DNA of 64,000 bases from an uncultured Nocardioidaceae bacterium (lineage in GTDB: Bacteria; Actinomycetota; Actinomycetes; Propionibacteriales; Nocardioidaceae). Location: NCBI GenBank assembly GCA_902805855.1, contig CADCUJ010000091.1:1-64000 (forward strand), read 5' to 3'. The notes under the pieces were generated by a model. That model ran no database searches. It was not told the origin of the DNA and worked only from the letters and a program-made list of their open reading frames with translations. Numbering within the stretch: position 1 is the first letter of the stretch; every line of letters begins with the position of its first letter. Below are positions 25,834-33,187 of this stretch, piece by piece. The translations under genes were made by a program, and so were the position numbers.

Positions 25834-25989
25834 TCAGCCCTTGACGGCCTTCCCGACCAGCTGCCCGGAGAGGAGTACGGCGAGGAACGCGTAGAAGATG
25901 AACAGGTGCACACCTGCCAGCAGCGACATCGCGAACATCGTCGAGGTGAGCACCAGCAGCGCGTTCGCCAGTGGCAGCGGCGTGACCAT
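25834..25989 (-). CDS. 51-residue membrane protein
   Basis: Translation from the ATG at 25989 gives a short protein with two hydrophobic segments (ANALLVLTSTMFAMSLLAG and HLFIFYAFLAVLLSG) and a basic C terminus (VGKAVKG). It is too short for common length cut-offs. The amino-acid pattern, with membrane helices and a positive end, is unlikely by chance in GC-rich antisense. Function unknown. It lies upstream of the HhH-GPD gene on the same strand. Confidence 0.6.
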   Translation of the reverse strand: MVTPLPLANALLVLTSTMFAMSLLAGVHLFIFYAFLAVLLSGQLVGKAVKG

Positions 25990-26186
25990 GCGGTGACTGT
26001 AGGGCGGCGCGAGGCGAGGCTACGACCGCCACAATCGCGGCATAGAACCCAGATCCGGTCAATGCCGCCGCCGGTGATGGCAAAATCTCCGGCCAGCCAC
26101 ACGACGTGATGGCCGCGTGCGCGACCCGACGAGGGCTACAGCTGCATCCGGACGGCGCGGGTCACGACCCGACGGCCCTGCGGGGA

Positions 26187-26213
26187 CTAGATGTCGAAGT
26201 AGAGCTCGAACTC
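26187..26213 (-). repeat. att-like repeat, outer copy (duplicated glnA1 3' end)
   Basis: This 27-bp copy is identical to the end of the glnA1 coding region (31092-31118), including the stop codon, with no other glnA1 sequence around it. It marks the far end of the island. Confidence 0.92.
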
Positions 26214-26317
26214 TCCGCGTTGCTTTGCTGACCTGGGCTTTCCTCTCGGTATGGCCTACTGACCTGCGGAAAAGTTTTTTGCTGGTAACCATTGTTCGCG
26301 GTCGTTGCGCAACACCT

Positions 26318-26336
26318 TGCGGACTCGCTGCGGACA
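26318..26336 (-). repeat. Arm-type octamers, outer island end
   Basis: TGCGGACT at 26318 and TGCGGACA at 26329 (plus-strand reading) start 11 bp apart. They are the reverse complement of the AGTCCGCA octamers in the rnpB element, in the matching orientation relative to the target gene. Confidence 0.65.
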
Positions 26337-26469
26337 GCCGACGAGGGAAGCCTGATCCGGCGCAGGCGCTGCCGGAGGGAGATTCGCACGGCGGTGTGAT
26401 GCGCTCGCTGAGGAACCATCTTCGGCCAACGCGCATGCCCCTCGCGCGCGTAGAAGGACCGCTGACTGG

Positions 26470-27183
26470 TCAGCGGAGGGCTGAAGCCAACGCCGGTGGC
26501 CGCTTACGGCCGACGGCGTAGGGGATGCCCCGGCCGACCATCGCGAACGTGCCGCCTATGCGCTGGGGCCAGGAGGGCTGTGGCGGCGGCGCGGCCAGGT
26601 CACCCACGTTCACGAAGTGCGCCTGCACCTGTCCGATCCCCTCGAGATCGAGGTCGACCCCCTGCATCGCCACCTCCGACGGAGATAGGTCACTGGGGCG
26701 GTAGACCCCGTCGGTGACGAGCAGGTACTCCGGCACCTCGACCGGGTTCTTGAGCATGCGGTGGACATAGATGACGTCCATGCCGACGAGCTTCTTGCGA
26801 CGCTTGATCGTCTGGGTGGCCACCTCGCCGGCATGCGCGACGAACTTGAGCTTCAAGTCGCTGGTCTGCTTGCAGCTGCCGCACGGGCACATGTTGAGCT
26901 GGACGAGCTGACGCTCCCTGTGGAAGGCGCCGTGCATCGCGACGGCCGCGTCGGTGACGACGTCGAACGTCTGCGGGCCACCTAGCCCCTCCGCATCGAT
27001 CGAGAGGAAGGCGGCATCGCCCTCGATCTCGATCAAATCGAAACCGCGCGCCGCACGGACGACCTTACCGAGCATGCGACTTGTTGCGGCCTCCGCATGC
27101 CCGAGGACACTGCGGTGGTACTGCATGTACTCGGTGTACCCGCCGATGTCGGCGATCATCAGCACCGCACGCCGCGTCGACAT
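26470..27183 (-). CDS. DUF2652 nucleotide-cyclase-like protein
   Basis: From ATG 27183 the protein has 237 residues of the DUF2652 type, which is related to class III nucleotide cyclases. Both candidate metal-binding Asp are present (MIADIGGYTEYM and IEIEGDAAFL). KFVAHAGEV and DVIYVHRMLKN occupy the place of the substrate and transition-state segments. A CPCGSC cluster (about 98-103) could bind a metal. The C-terminal 40 residues (IPYAVGRKR) are basic. The product, if any, is unknown. It is the last gene of the island operon, next to two genes with cNMP-binding domains. A GTG at 27207 is an alternative start. Confidence 0.83.
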   Translation of the reverse strand: MSTRRAVLMIADIGGYTEYMQYHRSVLGHAEAATSRMLGKVVRAARGFDLIEIEGDAAFLSIDAEGLGGPQTFDVVTDAAVAMHGAFHRERQLVQLNMCPCGSCKQTSDLKLKFVAHAGEVATQTIKRRKKLVGMDVIYVHRMLKNPVEVPEYLLVTDGVYRPSDLSPSEVAMQGVDLDLEGIGQVQAHFVNVGDLAAPPPQPSWPQRIGGTFAMVGRGIPYAVGRKRPPALASALR

Positions 27184-27257
27184 TGCGCGACAGTAACAGA
27201 GACGCACGCCGTGGCGGCAGCCCTCGAGCTCCGGGTGCCCGGTCGCGTGCGTCCCGA

Positions 27258-28424
27258 CTACTCATCGTCGAGAAGTGACGTTTTCAGTTCCTGCTCGGGC
27301 GCGATCTGGATGAAGTACTCGACGCCGAACATCTCCTGGAGGACGTCTTGGGGGAACGAGCTCGGATCGATCGGGTACTGCGAGCGATGTGCGGCCACGG
27401 CGCGGATCTTGTGGCCGACGAAGGCCGAGACGTCGATACAGGTGTCCACCCTGGCGTCGATCCGGTCCCCTGACGGGAGCGCTCTGGTTCGCGACTCAGC
27501 GTTCGGTTCGGACTCCTGGACGGCGATCGGTGCGGAGGCGGAGAACGTCAACGTGGTGACGTCGTCGACGGCGACGACATGCGCGTTGCGAGGCGAGCTC
27601 GAGGCGATGCCCTCTTCTCCGACGAACTGACCCGGCCGCGACTCGTCCACCACTCTGAGGTGGCCGTTGTCGTCCTCGCGTCGGATCTCGGCCCGACCGG
27701 ACAGGATCAGGTACATCGTCGTGGCAATCTCACCCTGTTCGATGAGGTAGGTCCCGGACGGGAACCATTCCACCTTGACGAAGTCGGCTGCGTATCCCAG
27801 CGCGGTCGTCTCCCGGGAGAAGACCGAAAGAGCGTGGACGAAGTCCTTCGTTCCGTTGAAGCGGGTCGTCATCTCGACCACCCATGCAGCCAGGCGGTCT
27901 CGCAGTAGGAGCCTGCTCTGCGGCCGGTGACAGTGGAAGAGCCGGATGGGTGCGCGCGATCGTCTCTGATGGCAGGCCGCGGTCACCGCTGCGCCGACGG
28001 CCGCATGATCCGGATGCCCGGAGAATCCGTCCGGGCCGAAGGTGATGACCACTTCGGGGTCGAGGTCCTCCAGCAACGCAGACATGTGGTCAACGAGAGT
28101 GCGCACGTCCACCTCGGACAGCCCCTGGTCCGGATAGTCGAGGCATGTGGTTTCGACGAGCCCGAGTTCCTCCCCTGCCGCGGAGAGCTCCTTCTCCCTG
28201 ACCTCCATCAACGTCGCCCGGGTCGCCACGCTTGCGTCCCTGATCTCGCCAGCCCCGCCCTTGGTCAGCGACACGACGCGCACCTCGGCGCCGGCATGCG
28301 CGTACTTGGCCAAAGTCCCGCCGGCGCACACCGTCTCGTCGTCCGGATGGGCGAAGATTCCCAGCACGCGTAGAGGCTGCCGACCGCGATGACTGCCGGC
28401 TGGCTCGGGTGCCACCGAATCCAT
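27258..28424 (-). CDS. PIG-L/LmbE deacetylase with an inserted cNMP-binding domain
   Basis: The 388-residue protein begins with the zinc-dependent deacetylase core: AHPDDE (25-30) and GHPDH (136-140) supply the metal and catalytic residues. About residues 212-297 form a cyclic-nucleotide-binding domain (FPSGTYLIEQGEIATTMYLILSG; phosphate-binding region FVGEEGIASSSPRNA with the conserved Arg). The chain then returns to PIG-L sequence (about 326-375: VDVSAFVGHKIRAVAAHRSQ ... MFGVEYF, written here as DVSAFVGHK and AAHRSQ). The family de-N-acetylates GlcNAc-type conjugates. The nested sensor suggests allosteric control; the substrate is unknown. Confidence 0.87.
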   Translation of the reverse strand: MDSVAPEPAGSHRGRQPLRVLGIFAHPDDETVCAGGTLAKYAHAGAEVRVVSLTKGGAGEIRDASVATRATLMEVREKELSAAGEELGLVETTCLDYPDQGLSEVDVRTLVDHMSALLEDLDPEVVITFGPDGFSGHPDHAAVGAAVTAACHQRRSRAPIRLFHCHRPQSRLLLRDRLAAWVVEMTTRFNGTKDFVHALSVFSRETTALGYAADFVKVEWFPSGTYLIEQGEIATTMYLILSGRAEIRREDDNGHLRVVDESRPGQFVGEEGIASSSPRNAHVVAVDDVTTLTFSASAPIAVQESEPNAESRTRALPSGDRIDARVDTCIDVSAFVGHKIRAVAAHRSQYPIDPSSFPQDVLQEMFGVEYFIQIAPEQELKTSLLDDE

Positions 28425-28537
28425 CGGGTGCTCCTAGTGGTCTGGCCGGTCGCACGGACCGGCCTCGGTGCCGACGCCGTACCGTACCTCTGCGAGACAC
28501 CCCCAGGTCGGCCACTGGTCTAGATGAGCGAAGCGTC

Positions 28538-30283
28538 CTAAGCCGAGCCCGGTTTGTCAGGCTCCGCCGTGGCCGCCTCGGAGCTCCCATCGGCCGCATC
28601 ACCCGCAACGTGCTCGACGCTGTCGCTCGGTGTGTAGCGGCCGAGCATGGTCTCCACCACCGATCCCGCTTCCTGCGCGCTCGGCGTGTAACCCAGCACG
28701 ACCGGAAGGAAATGGTCGGACCCCAAAGCGTGCAGCCTCAGCTCGCTACCGGCACGCACGGTGGCCGTCCGACGCGTGCGCCGCAACAGCGCAATCTCGC
28801 CGAACCCTTCCCCCGCCCCGAGCCTGGCCACCAGCTGTCCGTCGCCGATCACCTCCGCCTCGCCCGACTCGATCACGAAGTAGCGGTCACCGGAGTCACC
28901 TTGGTCGAACACGGTGTCCCCGGCGGGTACGACGACGAGCTCCAGGCCGCGCGCCAGCCTCTCGATGGCGGGCAGGGGCAGGGCACTCAGCATGGTCACC
29001 CCCTGCAAGATGCCGAGCTCGTGATCGCGCATGTCCATGGATCGGTCGAGGTGCCGCAACCGCCGCCAGGAGGCCGCGGCGGCTACCGGACACAGCAGAC
29101 CCACGATCACCAAGGCGCCGCGTACGCCGTACCGCTCGACTGCCAGCGCGGCCAGGGCGGCCCCGATCCCGGTGGACAGCGCCACCAGGCTCTCGAGCAC
29201 TCCGAAGACCCGGGCGAGCACCTCGTCAGGGGCCATCCTCGCCAGCAGCGTGAACCCGCCGAGGTCGATCAGCGAGTTGCCGACGCCTACGCCGGCCAGG
29301 AGTGCGAATGCGACGACCTGTTGGGGAAAGGCGCCGATGAGGAGGAGCGGCACGCCCCACAGCGCGACCCCGACGCCGAACCATGCCCCGAGTCGCCGGG
29401 TGTCGACCAACATCGACGCGCCGAGCGCCCCGAGGACCGCGCCCACTCCGATGGCGGCCGTCAGGATTCCGACCCCGGGCTCGCCGGTCCCCAGCAGGTC
29501 GATCGCAACCACGACCGTCAACACGGTCAACGCGCCACGGGTGAGCGTCTGGGCCACGGCCAGGACCATGATGAGGGCGAGGTCGCGGTTCCGGCTGACG
29601 GCGCGGATGCCCTCCGCTGCCGACTTCAGGAACCTGGTTCCCGCCGGTGCGCGAGGACGCGGAGGCGCGTCGTAGCGCAGTCGCACCAGCAAGGCGGCCC
29701 CCCACAGCGAGGCGCCTGCTGCGACGGCGAAGACCAACGTCACGCCGGCGATCTCGAGCAACAACGCAGCGAGCAGCGGACCCACCAACGTGGCCACCGC
29801 ATCCAGCAGCCCGCGGACGACGTTTGCGCCGGCGAGCTCGGTGCCGGTGCGACAGAGCGAGGGCATCAGGGCCGAGTGCGCAGGCCGGAACAAGGTGGCG
29901 GTGATCGTCGACAACACCGCGAGCGCATAGACGATCTGCACCGGGCCGTCCATGCCGACGACGACGGCTGCTGCAGCCGTCGCGAGGCCACGCAGAGTGG
30001 ACACCAGGATGAGCACGCGCTCCCTGCGGCCCTTGTCGGCCATCGGCGACAGCAAGGGGGCCAGGATCGCGGAAGGCACCATGCGGAGTAGGCCCACCAG
30101 ACCGACCGCTGCTGCGCCACCGTCTCGATAGGCCACGATCCCGAGGCCAACGGTGAACGCCCACTCCGCCGTCCAGGCTCCGAGGAAGCTCAGCTGAGCG
30201 CGTCGAAGGGCAGGGTTGCGGGCGTTGCTGGAGAAGGCAGCCGCGGCCTTGCCCAGCCTCCCCCGAACTCCCGCACCCGCCAC
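28538..30283 (-). CDS. MFS transporter with C-terminal cNMP-binding domain
   Basis: The 581-residue protein has an N-terminal MFS part with about 12 membrane helices (30-415), including PMADKGRRERVL in the loop 2-3 position. A soluble cyclic-nucleotide-binding domain follows (about 430-545). Its phosphate-binding cassette GEGFGEIALLRRTRRTATV is close to the canonical pattern, so ligand binding is likely. The C-terminal tail is acidic and disordered. MFS-cNMP fusions are known in mycobacteria (Rv3239c, Rv3728). It is probably an exporter gated by a cyclic nucleotide and the first gene of the island operon. Confidence 0.88.
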   Translation of the reverse strand: MAGAGVRGRLGKAAAAFSSNARNPALRRAQLSFLGAWTAEWAFTVGLGIVAYRDGGAAAVGLVGLLRMVPSAILAPLLSPMADKGRRERVLILVSTLRGLATAAAAVVVGMDGPVQIVYALAVLSTITATLFRPAHSALMPSLCRTGTELAGANVVRGLLDAVATLVGPLLAALLLEIAGVTLVFAVAAGASLWGAALLVRLRYDAPPRPRAPAGTRFLKSAAEGIRAVSRNRDLALIMVLAVAQTLTRGALTVLTVVVAIDLLGTGEPGVGILTAAIGVGAVLGALGASMLVDTRRLGAWFGVGVALWGVPLLLIGAFPQQVVAFALLAGVGVGNSLIDLGGFTLLARMAPDEVLARVFGVLESLVALSTGIGAALAALAVERYGVRGALVIVGLLCPVAAAASWRRLRHLDRSMDMRDHELGILQGVTMLSALPLPAIERLARGLELVVVPAGDTVFDQGDSGDRYFVIESGEAEVIGDGQLVARLGAGEGFGEIALLRRTRRTATVRAGSELRLHALGSDHFLPVVLGYTPSAQEAGSVVETMLGRYTPSDSVEHVAGDAADGSSEAATAEPDKPGSA

Positions 30284-30473
30284 CGAGCGACGGTACCGCC
30301 TCTCGGCACCCAGGTCACGAGCTCACCTCTGTGCAACCTTCACCCGACCTCATGGCGAGAACCGCAGGCAGCCGGCGCAACAGCAGCACAGCGAGGGAGA
30401 GCCCGTCCACCGGCCAGCTTGGGACGCACATGAGCCGGACACGGTGGGGACCCGGTGCGACGCGCGACCAGCA
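30284..30473. other. Upstream region of the island operon
   Basis: This stretch holds the presumed promoter of the MFS/PIG-L/DUF2652 operon on the minus strand and sequence that was probably part of the lost integrase gene. No -10/-35 pair is convincing. Confidence 0.35.
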
Positions 30474-30611
30474 GTGCGGCTGCGGCATACCAGCGCTAAG
30501 ACGACGCTCGACACGTACGGCCACCTGTGGCCTGACCGCGAGGACAGCACTAGGGCGGGGATCGACGCAGTTCTGACCGCCCGTGCGAACGAAATGGCCC
30601 TGGTAAGATAG
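30474..30611 (+). pseudogene. C-terminal fragment of a tyrosine recombinase (integrase)
   Basis: About 45 residues (RLRHTSAKTTLDTYGHLWPD, then STRAGIDAVL) match the end of actinobacterial phage-type integrases, including the catalytic Tyr in LDTYGHLW. The rest of the gene (the Arg-His-Arg residues and arm-binding domain) is missing or scrambled upstream. It lies inside the glnA1-proximal end of the island, as expected for an integrase. Confidence 0.82.
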
Positions 30612-30629
30612 AGAAGCGCCGGGGCTCTG

Positions 30630-31001
30630 TCAGGCGAAACCCCACTCCCGCTCAAGTCCACCGAGATCGTCACGTACGCCGGCGAGCAAGATGCTCCCTC
30701 CGGTCCCCACGGTCGCTCCGTCAATCGCAGCCTGGGCCCGCCGTCGAGTGATGCTCTTTGTGCTGCCCGACAAGTGCGGCTCGATAGCCAGGAACCGAGG
30801 ATCACGAGCGATCCTTTCGTTGTCCCACGACTGGCCGGCCCCTTCGGAGATCAAGGCTCGAGCATCATCAATCAACCGTCGACGGGTCTCAGTCTTAAGT
30901 CTCTCGTGTCGGCCGCGGCCTGCGCAGCAGGTCTTCCTACCTATGCAGCCGCCCACCCCGAGAGCAACCCGGAGAGCACGCCGGCTGGCATCGCTAGCCA
31001 T
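30630..31001 (-). CDS. Hypothetical island protein
   Basis: The 123-residue protein is basic at the N terminus. Its latter half reads like a real folded sequence (TETRRRLIDDARALISEG, RFLAIEPHLSGSTKSITRR, GSILLAGVRDDL). I do not recognise a family. It lies between the integrase fragment and the glnA1-side att copy, where small recombination or regulatory proteins often sit, but nothing identifies it as an excisionase. The exact start is uncertain. Confidence 0.48.
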   Translation of the reverse strand: MASDASRRALRVALGVGGCIGRKTCCAGRGRHERLKTETRRRLIDDARALISEGAGQSWDNERIARDPRFLAIEPHLSGSTKSITRRRAQAAIDGATVGTGGSILLAGVRDDLGGLEREWGFA

Positions 31002-31025
31002 TCCATCGCGACGCCTGCCCTCTCC

Positions 31026-31044
31026 TGCGGACTATGTGCGGACT
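31026..31044 (-). repeat. Arm-type octamers, glnA1-proximal island end
   Basis: TGCGGACT at 31026 and again at 31037: two perfect copies at 11-bp spacing, 48 bp from the att copy inside glnA1. Confidence 0.72.
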
Positions 31045-31091
31045 ACGGATGCCTACAGAGTGTAAAGGTGCAGGTCAGATGGGTGCAGCGC

Positions 31092-31118
31092 CTAGATGTC
31101 GAAGTAGAGCTCGAACTC
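31092..31118 (-). repeat. att-like repeat, copy within the glnA1 3' end
   Basis: This stop codon and last eight sense codons of glnA1 are identical to 26187-26213. The target gene is left intact. Confidence 0.92.
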
Positions 31119-32510
31119 GTGCGGGTGCGGGCGCAGCGCGACCGGCGCGATCTCCTGGGTGCGCTTGAAGTCGATCCAGGTCTCGATCAGGTCGGAGGTG
31201 AACACGCCTCCTTCGAGCAGGAAGTCGTGGTCTGCTTCCAGGGAGTCCATCACCGCGGACAGGTTCCCCGGCACCGTGGCGACCTCGGCGTGCTCGTCCG
31301 GCGGCAGCTCGTAGAGGTCCTTGTCGATCGGCTGCGGCGGCTCGATCTTGTTCTTCACACCGTCGAGGCCGGCAAGCAGCATCGCGGAGAACGCGAGGTA
31401 GGGGTTGGCCGAGGGGTCGGGGCAGCGGAACTCCACCCGCTTGGCCTTGGGGTTGGCGCCGGTGATCGGGATCCGGATGCACGCCGAGCGGTTGCGCTGG
31501 CTGTAGACCAGGTTGACCGGCGCCTCGAAGCCGGGGACCAGCCGGTGGAATGAGTTCACGGTCGGGTTCGTGAACGCCAGCAGCGAGGGCGCGTGCGCGA
31601 GGAGGCCGCCGATGTAGTAGCGCGCGGTGTCCGACAGCCCGGCGTACCCCGCCTCGTCGTAGAACAGCGGCTCACCGTCGTCCCAGATCGACTGGTGGCA
31701 GTGCATCCCAGAGCCGTTGTCGCCGAAGATCGGCTTCGGCATGAACGTCGCGGTCTTGCCGTTGCGCCAGGCGACGTTCTTCACCAGGTACTTGAACTTC
31801 ATCACGTTGTCGGCGGTGGTCAGCAGCTCGTCGAATCGGAAGTTGACCTCCGCCTGCCCCGCCGTACCCACCTCGTGGTGTGCCCGCTCCACCACCAGCC
31901 CGCTGGCTTCGATCTCCTTGACGATCTCGTCGCGCAGGTCACCGAAGTGGTCGTACGGCGCCACCGGGAAGTACCCGCCCTTGTACTTCACCTTGTAGCC
32001 GCGGTTGTTCTCCTCGGCGCCAGTGTTCCAGGCACCCGCCTCGGAGTCGATGTGGTAGTAGCCGGCGTTCTGCTTGGTCTCGAAGCGCACGTTGTCGAAG
32101 ACGTAGAACTCCGCCTCCGGGGCGAAGTACGCCGTGTCGCCGATGCCGGTGGACTTCAGGTACGTCTGCGCCTTGCGGGCGATGTTGCGCGGGTCCCTGC
32201 TGTAGGCCTCGCCGGTGAGCGGGTCATGGATGAAGAAGTTCACGACGAGGGTCTTGGCCGCACGGAACGGGTCGAGGTAGGCCGTCGTGGGGTCCGGGAA
32301 CAACGACATGTCCGACTCGTGGATGGCCTGGAAGCCGCGCACCGAGGAGCCGTCGAAGTTGAGCCCGTCGTCGAAGACCGACTGGTCGAAGGAGGAGACC
32401 GGCACCGTGAAGTGCTGCATGATCCCGGGCAGGTCACAGAACCGTACGTCGACCATCTCGACGTTCTCGTCCGCGAGGTACTTCAGCAGGTCGTCGGAGC
32501 TGGCGAACAT
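31092..32510 (-). CDS. glnA1: Glutamine synthetase type I (beta), adenylylation-regulated
   Basis: The 472-residue main glutamine synthetase forms glutamine from glutamate, ammonia and ATP and works as a dodecamer. Signatures are [45 protein letters not shown] and the adenylylation loop KDLYELPP, whose Tyr is the GlnE target. The ATG at 32510 has a strong GAGGAGGA upstream. A full GlnR box lies 105-142 bp upstream. The last 27 bases have served as the attachment site for the island, so the C-terminal residues may derive from the element. Confidence 0.97.
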   Translation of the reverse strand: MFASSDDLLKYLADENVEMVDVRFCDLPGIMQHFTVPVSSFDQSVFDDGLNFDGSSVRGFQAIHESDMSLFPDPTTAYLDPFRAAKTLVVNFFIHDPLTGEAYSRDPRNIARKAQTYLKSTGIGDTAYFAPEAEFYVFDNVRFETKQNAGYYHIDSEAGAWNTGAEENNRGYKVKYKGGYFPVAPYDHFGDLRDEIVKEIEASGLVVERAHHEVGTAGQAEVNFRFDELLTTADNVMKFKYLVKNVAWRNGKTATFMPKPIFGDNGSGMHCHQSIWDDGEPLFYDEAGYAGLSDTARYYIGGLLAHAPSLLAFTNPTVNSFHRLVPGFEAPVNLVYSQRNRSACIRIPITGANPKAKRVEFRCPDPSANPYLAFSAMLLAGLDGVKNKIEPPQPIDKDLYELPPDEHAEVATVPGNLSAVMDSLEADHDFLLEGGVFTSDLIETWIDFKRTQEIAPVALRPHPHEFELYFDI

Positions 32511-32614
32511 TCATCCTCCTCGGCCCGCTGGGACGCGAGCCAGTTCTCAAGCGGTGGTCGTACGGGTCAACGGCCGGCGTGCCGCCGTGCCACTGCAGAC
32601 CCTAGGAACGGCCG

Positions 32615-32652
32615 GTTTCTGCACCGTATCCCCTGTGTTTCGCCGATGTAAC
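32615..32652 (-). promoter_or_regulatory. GlnR box of glnA1
   Basis: Read on the minus strand: GTTAC-n6-GAAAC-n6-GATAC-n6-GAAAC. All four pentamers and all three 6-base spacers match the actinobacterial GlnR consensus (gTnAC-n6-GAAAC twice). It lies between glnA1 and the divergent RDD gene. Confidence 0.85.
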
Positions 32653-32689
32653 AACCGGTGCCGTGGGCCCCGCGGGTAGATTGGACGAC

Positions 32690-33133
32690 GTGAGCAGCTC
32701 GGGGTCCTCGACCGGTGCGCCCGCCGGAGCGTCCTACCCCGGTGAGCGTCTCGGGCTGCCTGCCGAGGGCCCCGGAGCGGTAGCCGGCTGGGGGCGTCGC
32801 CTCCTGGCGCTGGCGGTCGACTGGGTGGCGTGCCTGCTCGTCGCCGGCCTGTTCGCAGGCACCGCGGTGTGGACCGGGCAGGGGCTGGTCCAGTGGGCGC
32901 CGATGACGGTGTTCCTGCTCGAGGCGACGGTGCTGACGACGCTGGCCGGCGGGTCGTTCGGCCAACTGGTGTGCCGCATCGCGGTGGTCCGGCTCGACCG
33001 CTCGCCGGTCAACCTGTTGCAGTCCCTGCTGCGCACCTTCTTGATCTGCCTGGTCATCCCGCCGCTGGTCTTCGACCCCGATCAGCGTGGCCTGCACGAC
33101 CTCGCGGTGCGCACGGTCACCCTGCGTCGGTGA
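32690..33133 (+). CDS. RDD-family membrane protein
   Basis: The 147-residue protein has the RDD pattern: GWGRRLLALAVDWVACLLVAG (Arg and Asp in helix 1), a second helix, then GGSFGQLVCRIAVVRLD and a third helix ending near FDPDQRGLHDLAV. RDD proteins are small membrane proteins, some linked to ion exchange; the role is unknown. GTG start at 32690. It is divergent from glnA1, as Rv2219A is in M. tuberculosis. Confidence 0.86.
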   Translation: MSSSGSSTGAPAGASYPGERLGLPAEGPGAVAGWGRRLLALAVDWVACLLVAGLFAGTAVWTGQGLVQWAPMTVFLLEATVLTTLAGGSFGQLVCRIAVVRLDRSPVNLLQSLLRTFLICLVIPPLVFDPDQRGLHDLAVRTVTLRR

Positions 33134-33187
33134 TCGCCCGAGCTTCGAGACGCTTGCCGGCCTGCTCCTCGACCACCGAGCGGCGGG

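Larger units (their letters stand above)
25990..26469. other. Non-coding stretch containing the outer island boundary
   Basis: No gene is supportable here. The left part (to 26186) is probably the ancestral downstream flank of glnA1. The rest is the island end, with the 27-bp att copy (26187-26213), an AT-rich patch with a T run near 26274-26281, and the paired octamers at 26318-26336. Confidence 0.55.
26187..31118. mobile_element. Genomic island integrated at the 3' end of glnA1
   Basis: A 4.9-kb segment lies between perfect 27-bp direct repeats of the last nine codons of glnA1, including its stop. It contains a three-gene minus-strand operon (MFS-cNMP, PIG-L/cNMP, DUF2652), the tail of a tyrosine recombinase gene, a hypothetical gene, and 11-bp-spaced octamers just inside both ends. 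It separates glnE from glnA1, which are neighbours in M. tuberculosis. The integrase is truncated, so the island is probably no longer mobile by itself. Confidence 0.85.

Noticed and set aside
26187-26213. glnA pseudogene fragment
   Set aside because: Only 27 bp match and end sharply. This fits an attachment-site duplication rather than gene decay.
26470-30283. Classification as an established Pycsar or CBASS defence system
   Set aside because: The cyclase belongs to DUF2652, and the effectors are a deacetylase and a transporter rather than toxic membrane or nuclease effectors. I keep it only as an alternative hypothesis.
30331-30576. 81-codon plus-strand frame near the integrase remnant
   Set aside because: It is Arg/Ser/Thr-rich shadow sequence in a different frame from the integrase tail, with no family resemblance.
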